This document shows, one piece after another, positions 23,831-24,165 of a DNA stretch of 24,165 bases; positions within the stretch are counted from its first letter, which is position 1; every line of letters begins with the position of its first letter. The stretch spans positions 8,957-33,121 of the forward strand of contig FR895452.1 of the NCBI GenBank assembly GCA_000435595.1, read 5' to 3'. This DNA is from Firmicutes bacterium CAG:882. GTDB taxonomy: Bacteria; Bacillota; Clostridia; Lachnospirales; Lachnospiraceae. The notes below the pieces were generated by a model. The model did no database searches, was not told the origin of the DNA, and was given only the letters and a program-made list of their open reading frames with translations. The translations under genes were made by a program, and so were the position numbers.

Positions 23831-24021
23831 ATGCGTTAATAAGTCCTTTTTTGAGGATTTATTGACAGGGCGTGAGCCCGACAATTCCGCAGGAGAAATT
23901 TTCCGAGACTTCTGAAAAATTCACGACATGGCAGCTTATCGGGACATAGTGCGTGCACTTTTCAGTTGTTTCGGTTTCTTCTGCGATAAGTTCAAAAAAG
24001 AAAGCGAAAAGGAGATTAGAC
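23831..24021 (+). promoter_or_regulatory. Structured intergenic leader upstream of pnp
   Basis: About 190 bases without a gene. It holds a TTGACA (23862-23867) with no good -10 at normal spacing, a GGGC/GCCC stem (23869-23880), CTTATCG (23935-23941) pairing with CGATAAG (23984-23990), and within that an AGTG/CACT mini-hairpin (23948-23959). PNPase often controls its own mRNA through leader stems, so this is a plausible site for that. Individual structures are weakly supported. Confidence 0.4.
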
Positions 24022-24165
24022 ATGTACAAGAGTTTTTCTATGGAATTAGCCGGCAGAACACTTACAGTTGATGTCGGAAGAGTTGCGGCACAGGCTAACG
24101 GCGCTGCATTTATGCATTACGGAGATACTACGGTATTATCTACAGCTACGGCTTCCGAGAAGCCG
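24022..24165 (+). CDS. pnp: Polyribonucleotide nucleotidyltransferase (PNPase), 3'-truncated
   Basis: The first 48 codons are in the window and the gene runs off the end. The N-terminus MYKSFSMELAGRTLTVDVGR, followed by AQANGAA, HYGDTTVLSTATAS, is the start of the first RNase PH-like domain of PNPase, a 3'-5' phosphorolytic exonuclease of the RNA degradation machinery. AAAAGGAGA (24007-24015) precedes the ATG at 24022 by about 6 bases. The location after rpsO is typical. Confidence 0.95.
   Translation, partial: MYKSFSMELAGRTLTVDVGRVAAQANGAAFMHYGDTTVLSTATASEKP

Overview
The window looks like a chromosomal segment of a Gram-positive Clostridia bacterium, most likely a Lachnospiraceae member. 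The evidence is moderate GC, strong AGGAGG-type ribosome binding sites, occasional TTG starts, and the conserved Firmicutes order rimP-nusA-rnpM-rplGA-infB-rbfA-nrnA-truB-ribF ... rpsO-pnp. No rRNA, tRNA, CRISPR array or transposase was found.

Layout. (1) 1-719: the 3' part of an EamA-type transporter, converging through a bidirectional terminator on (2) a 1411-residue minus-strand protein (749-4984) with two acyl-CoA dehydratase activase (BadF/HgdC-type ATPase) domains fused to the companion COG3580/COG3581-type regions. (3) 4985-8895: divergent near-consensus promoters, then a plus-strand run of a CorA transporter, a rhomboid-fold protein that lacks the protease motif and carries a C-terminal zinc-finger-like tail, a GDP-sugar epimerase/reductase and an AraC-type regulator. 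(4) 8914-17315: the rimP-to-ribF translation and transcription operon with its own promoter and leader hairpin. IF2 contains a tandem-repeat linker.

(5) 17334-23395 is an accessory block between ribF and rpsO. Its first half has host-like base composition: a ParA-type ATPase, a small Lys/Ala/Thr-rich basic protein and a SIR2-fold protein, all tightly packed downstream of ribF. Its second half is clearly more AT-rich: a 652-residue regulator with an XRE HTH and a helical-repeat-like body, a 52-codon convergent ORF on the minus strand (21434-21592) encoding a signal-peptide-like small protein, an intergenic region with a perfect 20-bp palindrome and a long hairpin, and two paralogous exported proteins of unknown function. 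This half has the layout of a peptide-pheromone (RRNPP-like) regulatory cassette and is the best candidate for an undescribed system. The peptide's role is inference.

(6) 23404-24165: rpsO with its own promoter and a structured leader resembling an S15 autoregulatory site, a terminator, a structured leader, and the first 48 codons of pnp.

Starts were chosen by ribosome-binding-site spacing and by family alignment from memory. No database search was possible.
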